A stretch of DNA of 64,000 bases from the NCBI RefSeq assembly GCF_016741815.1, contig NZ_JAERRJ010000006.1, forward strand, positions 310,001 to 374,000, read 5' to 3'. Every line of letters begins with the position of its first letter. Within the stretch, counting starts at the first letter, position 1. The notes beneath the pieces were generated by a model that had not been told where the DNA came from, made no database searches, and saw only the letters and a program-made list of their open reading frames with translations. This document shows positions 63,543 to 64,000 of the stretch, piece by piece. Both the position numbers and the translations under genes were made by a program. The DNA is from Nocardia acididurans (GTDB lineage Bacteria > Actinomycetota > Actinomycetes > Mycobacteriales > Mycobacteriaceae).

Positions 63543-64000
63543 ATGGCGAACACCGGCAGTGTTGCCGAAACCACGGACGCGGTGATCCTGGTTGGGGGCC
63601 AGGGCACCCGCTTGCGTCCGCTCACACTGTCCGCCCCCAAACCCATGCTCCCCACCGCGGGCCTGCCCTTCCTGCAGCACCTGCTGGCCCGCATCGCCGA
63701 CGCCGGAATCACCCACGTGGTCCTCGGCACCTCCTACAAGGCGGAGGTCTTCGAGGACCACTTCGGTGACGGCTCCGAGTTCGGTCTCGAACTCGAGTAC
63801 GTCACCGAAACCGAACCCCTCGGCACCGGCGGCGGCATCCGCAACGTCCTGCCCAAGCTGCGCGCCGACACGGTCATGGTCTTCAACGGCGACGTCCTCG
63901 GCGGCACGGATCTGGGTGCGGTCCTCGACACCCACCACACCTCCAACGCCGACGTCACCCTGCACCTCGTCCGCGTCAGCGACCCCCGCGCCTTCGGCTG
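63543..64000 (+). CDS. Mannose-1-phosphate guanylyltransferase-like (sugar nucleotidyltransferase), partial
   Basis: The gene starts at an ATG after AGGGGAG and is cut by the window end (153 codons seen). It begins with the nucleotidyltransferase signature VGGQGTRLRPLT, then APKPMLPTAGLPFLQHLL and VFNGDVLGG (metal-binding Asp). Position after wbbL matches mycobacterial Rv3264c (manB/manC naming), a GDP-mannose or related sugar-nucleotide synthase. The closely related glucose-1-phosphate thymidylyltransferase cannot be excluded from this fragment. Confidence 0.9.
   Translation, partial: MANTGSVAETTDAVILVGGQGTRLRPLTLSAPKPMLPTAGLPFLQHLLARIADAGITHVVLGTSYKAEVFEDHFGDGSEFGLELEYVTETEPLGTGGGIRNVLPKLRADTVMVFNGDVLGGTDLGAVLDTHHTSNADVTLHLVRVSDPRAFG

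Overview
The window is high-GC actinobacterial chromosome with GC-rich third codon positions, many GTG and TTG starts, and stop/start overlaps of the GTGA and TGATG type. Gene content points to a mycolic-acid actinomycete, most probably Nocardia. It holds a PtpB-type phosphatase, an Rv0194-like tandem ABC exporter, an Rv3406-like sulfate-ester dioxygenase, CYP140-like P450s, paired FadE dehydrogenases, and the cell-wall block LCP protein / TIGR03089 protein / RmlD / WbbL / sugar-1-phosphate nucleotidyltransferase, which mirrors mycobacterial Rv3268-Rv3264c. Genus assignment is inference; no rRNA or tRNA gene was seen.

Layout. 0-9.2 kb: a giant tandem ABC exporter with a small membrane gene embedded antisense in its linker, a VOC protein, an ABC-2 type transporter pair behind a helical membrane-type protein, and an AraC regulator with a second VOC protein. 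9.2-15.3 kb: a glutathionyl-hydroquinone-reductase-like GST, a crotonase, a truncated adenylate-forming enzyme, ptpB, a small TetR-C-like protein and a PLP-dependent alanine-racemase-fold enzyme. 15.3-25.7 kb: a 1255-residue TM0106-type nuclease/helicase whose catalytic motifs look eroded, an alpha/beta hydrolase with an internal 36-bp repeat, a gamma carbonic anhydrase-like protein, an intergenic VNTR, a phosphoribosyltransferase, a nitrilase-family hydrolase, a DEAD-box RNA helicase with a strong terminator, and a GNAT protein. 25.7-36.3 kb: a secreted protein, a paired acyl-CoA dehydrogenase operon behind a palindromic operator, several small or hypothetical proteins, an HMG-CoA-lyase-like / CoA-transferase pair, the dioxygenase and endonuclease IV.

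36.5-51.3 kb is a signalling block. Two paralogous membrane Ser/Thr kinases face each other across a MacB/FtsX-type ABC transporter and a twin terminator. Next to the second kinase lies a four-gene minus-strand run: SWIM zinc-finger protein, MoxR AAA+ ATPase, DUF5682-like protein and VWA/MIDAS protein. The first two joints are 4-bp overlaps, and the gap before the VWA gene carries two inverted repeats. This run is the best candidate in the window for a poorly described multi-component system, possibly conflict- or stress-related.

51.4-53.7 kb: a SelT/W-like redox protein overlapping an FmdB zinc ribbon, and a type-B carboxylesterase. 53.7-59.2 kb: four tandem CYP140-like P450 genes, three of exactly 432 codons, three with a shared upstream element at a fixed distance from the start, and no redox partner nearby. 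59.2-64 kb: the cell-wall block for arabinogalactan-linker rhamnosylation and wall-polymer attachment; the last gene runs off the window.
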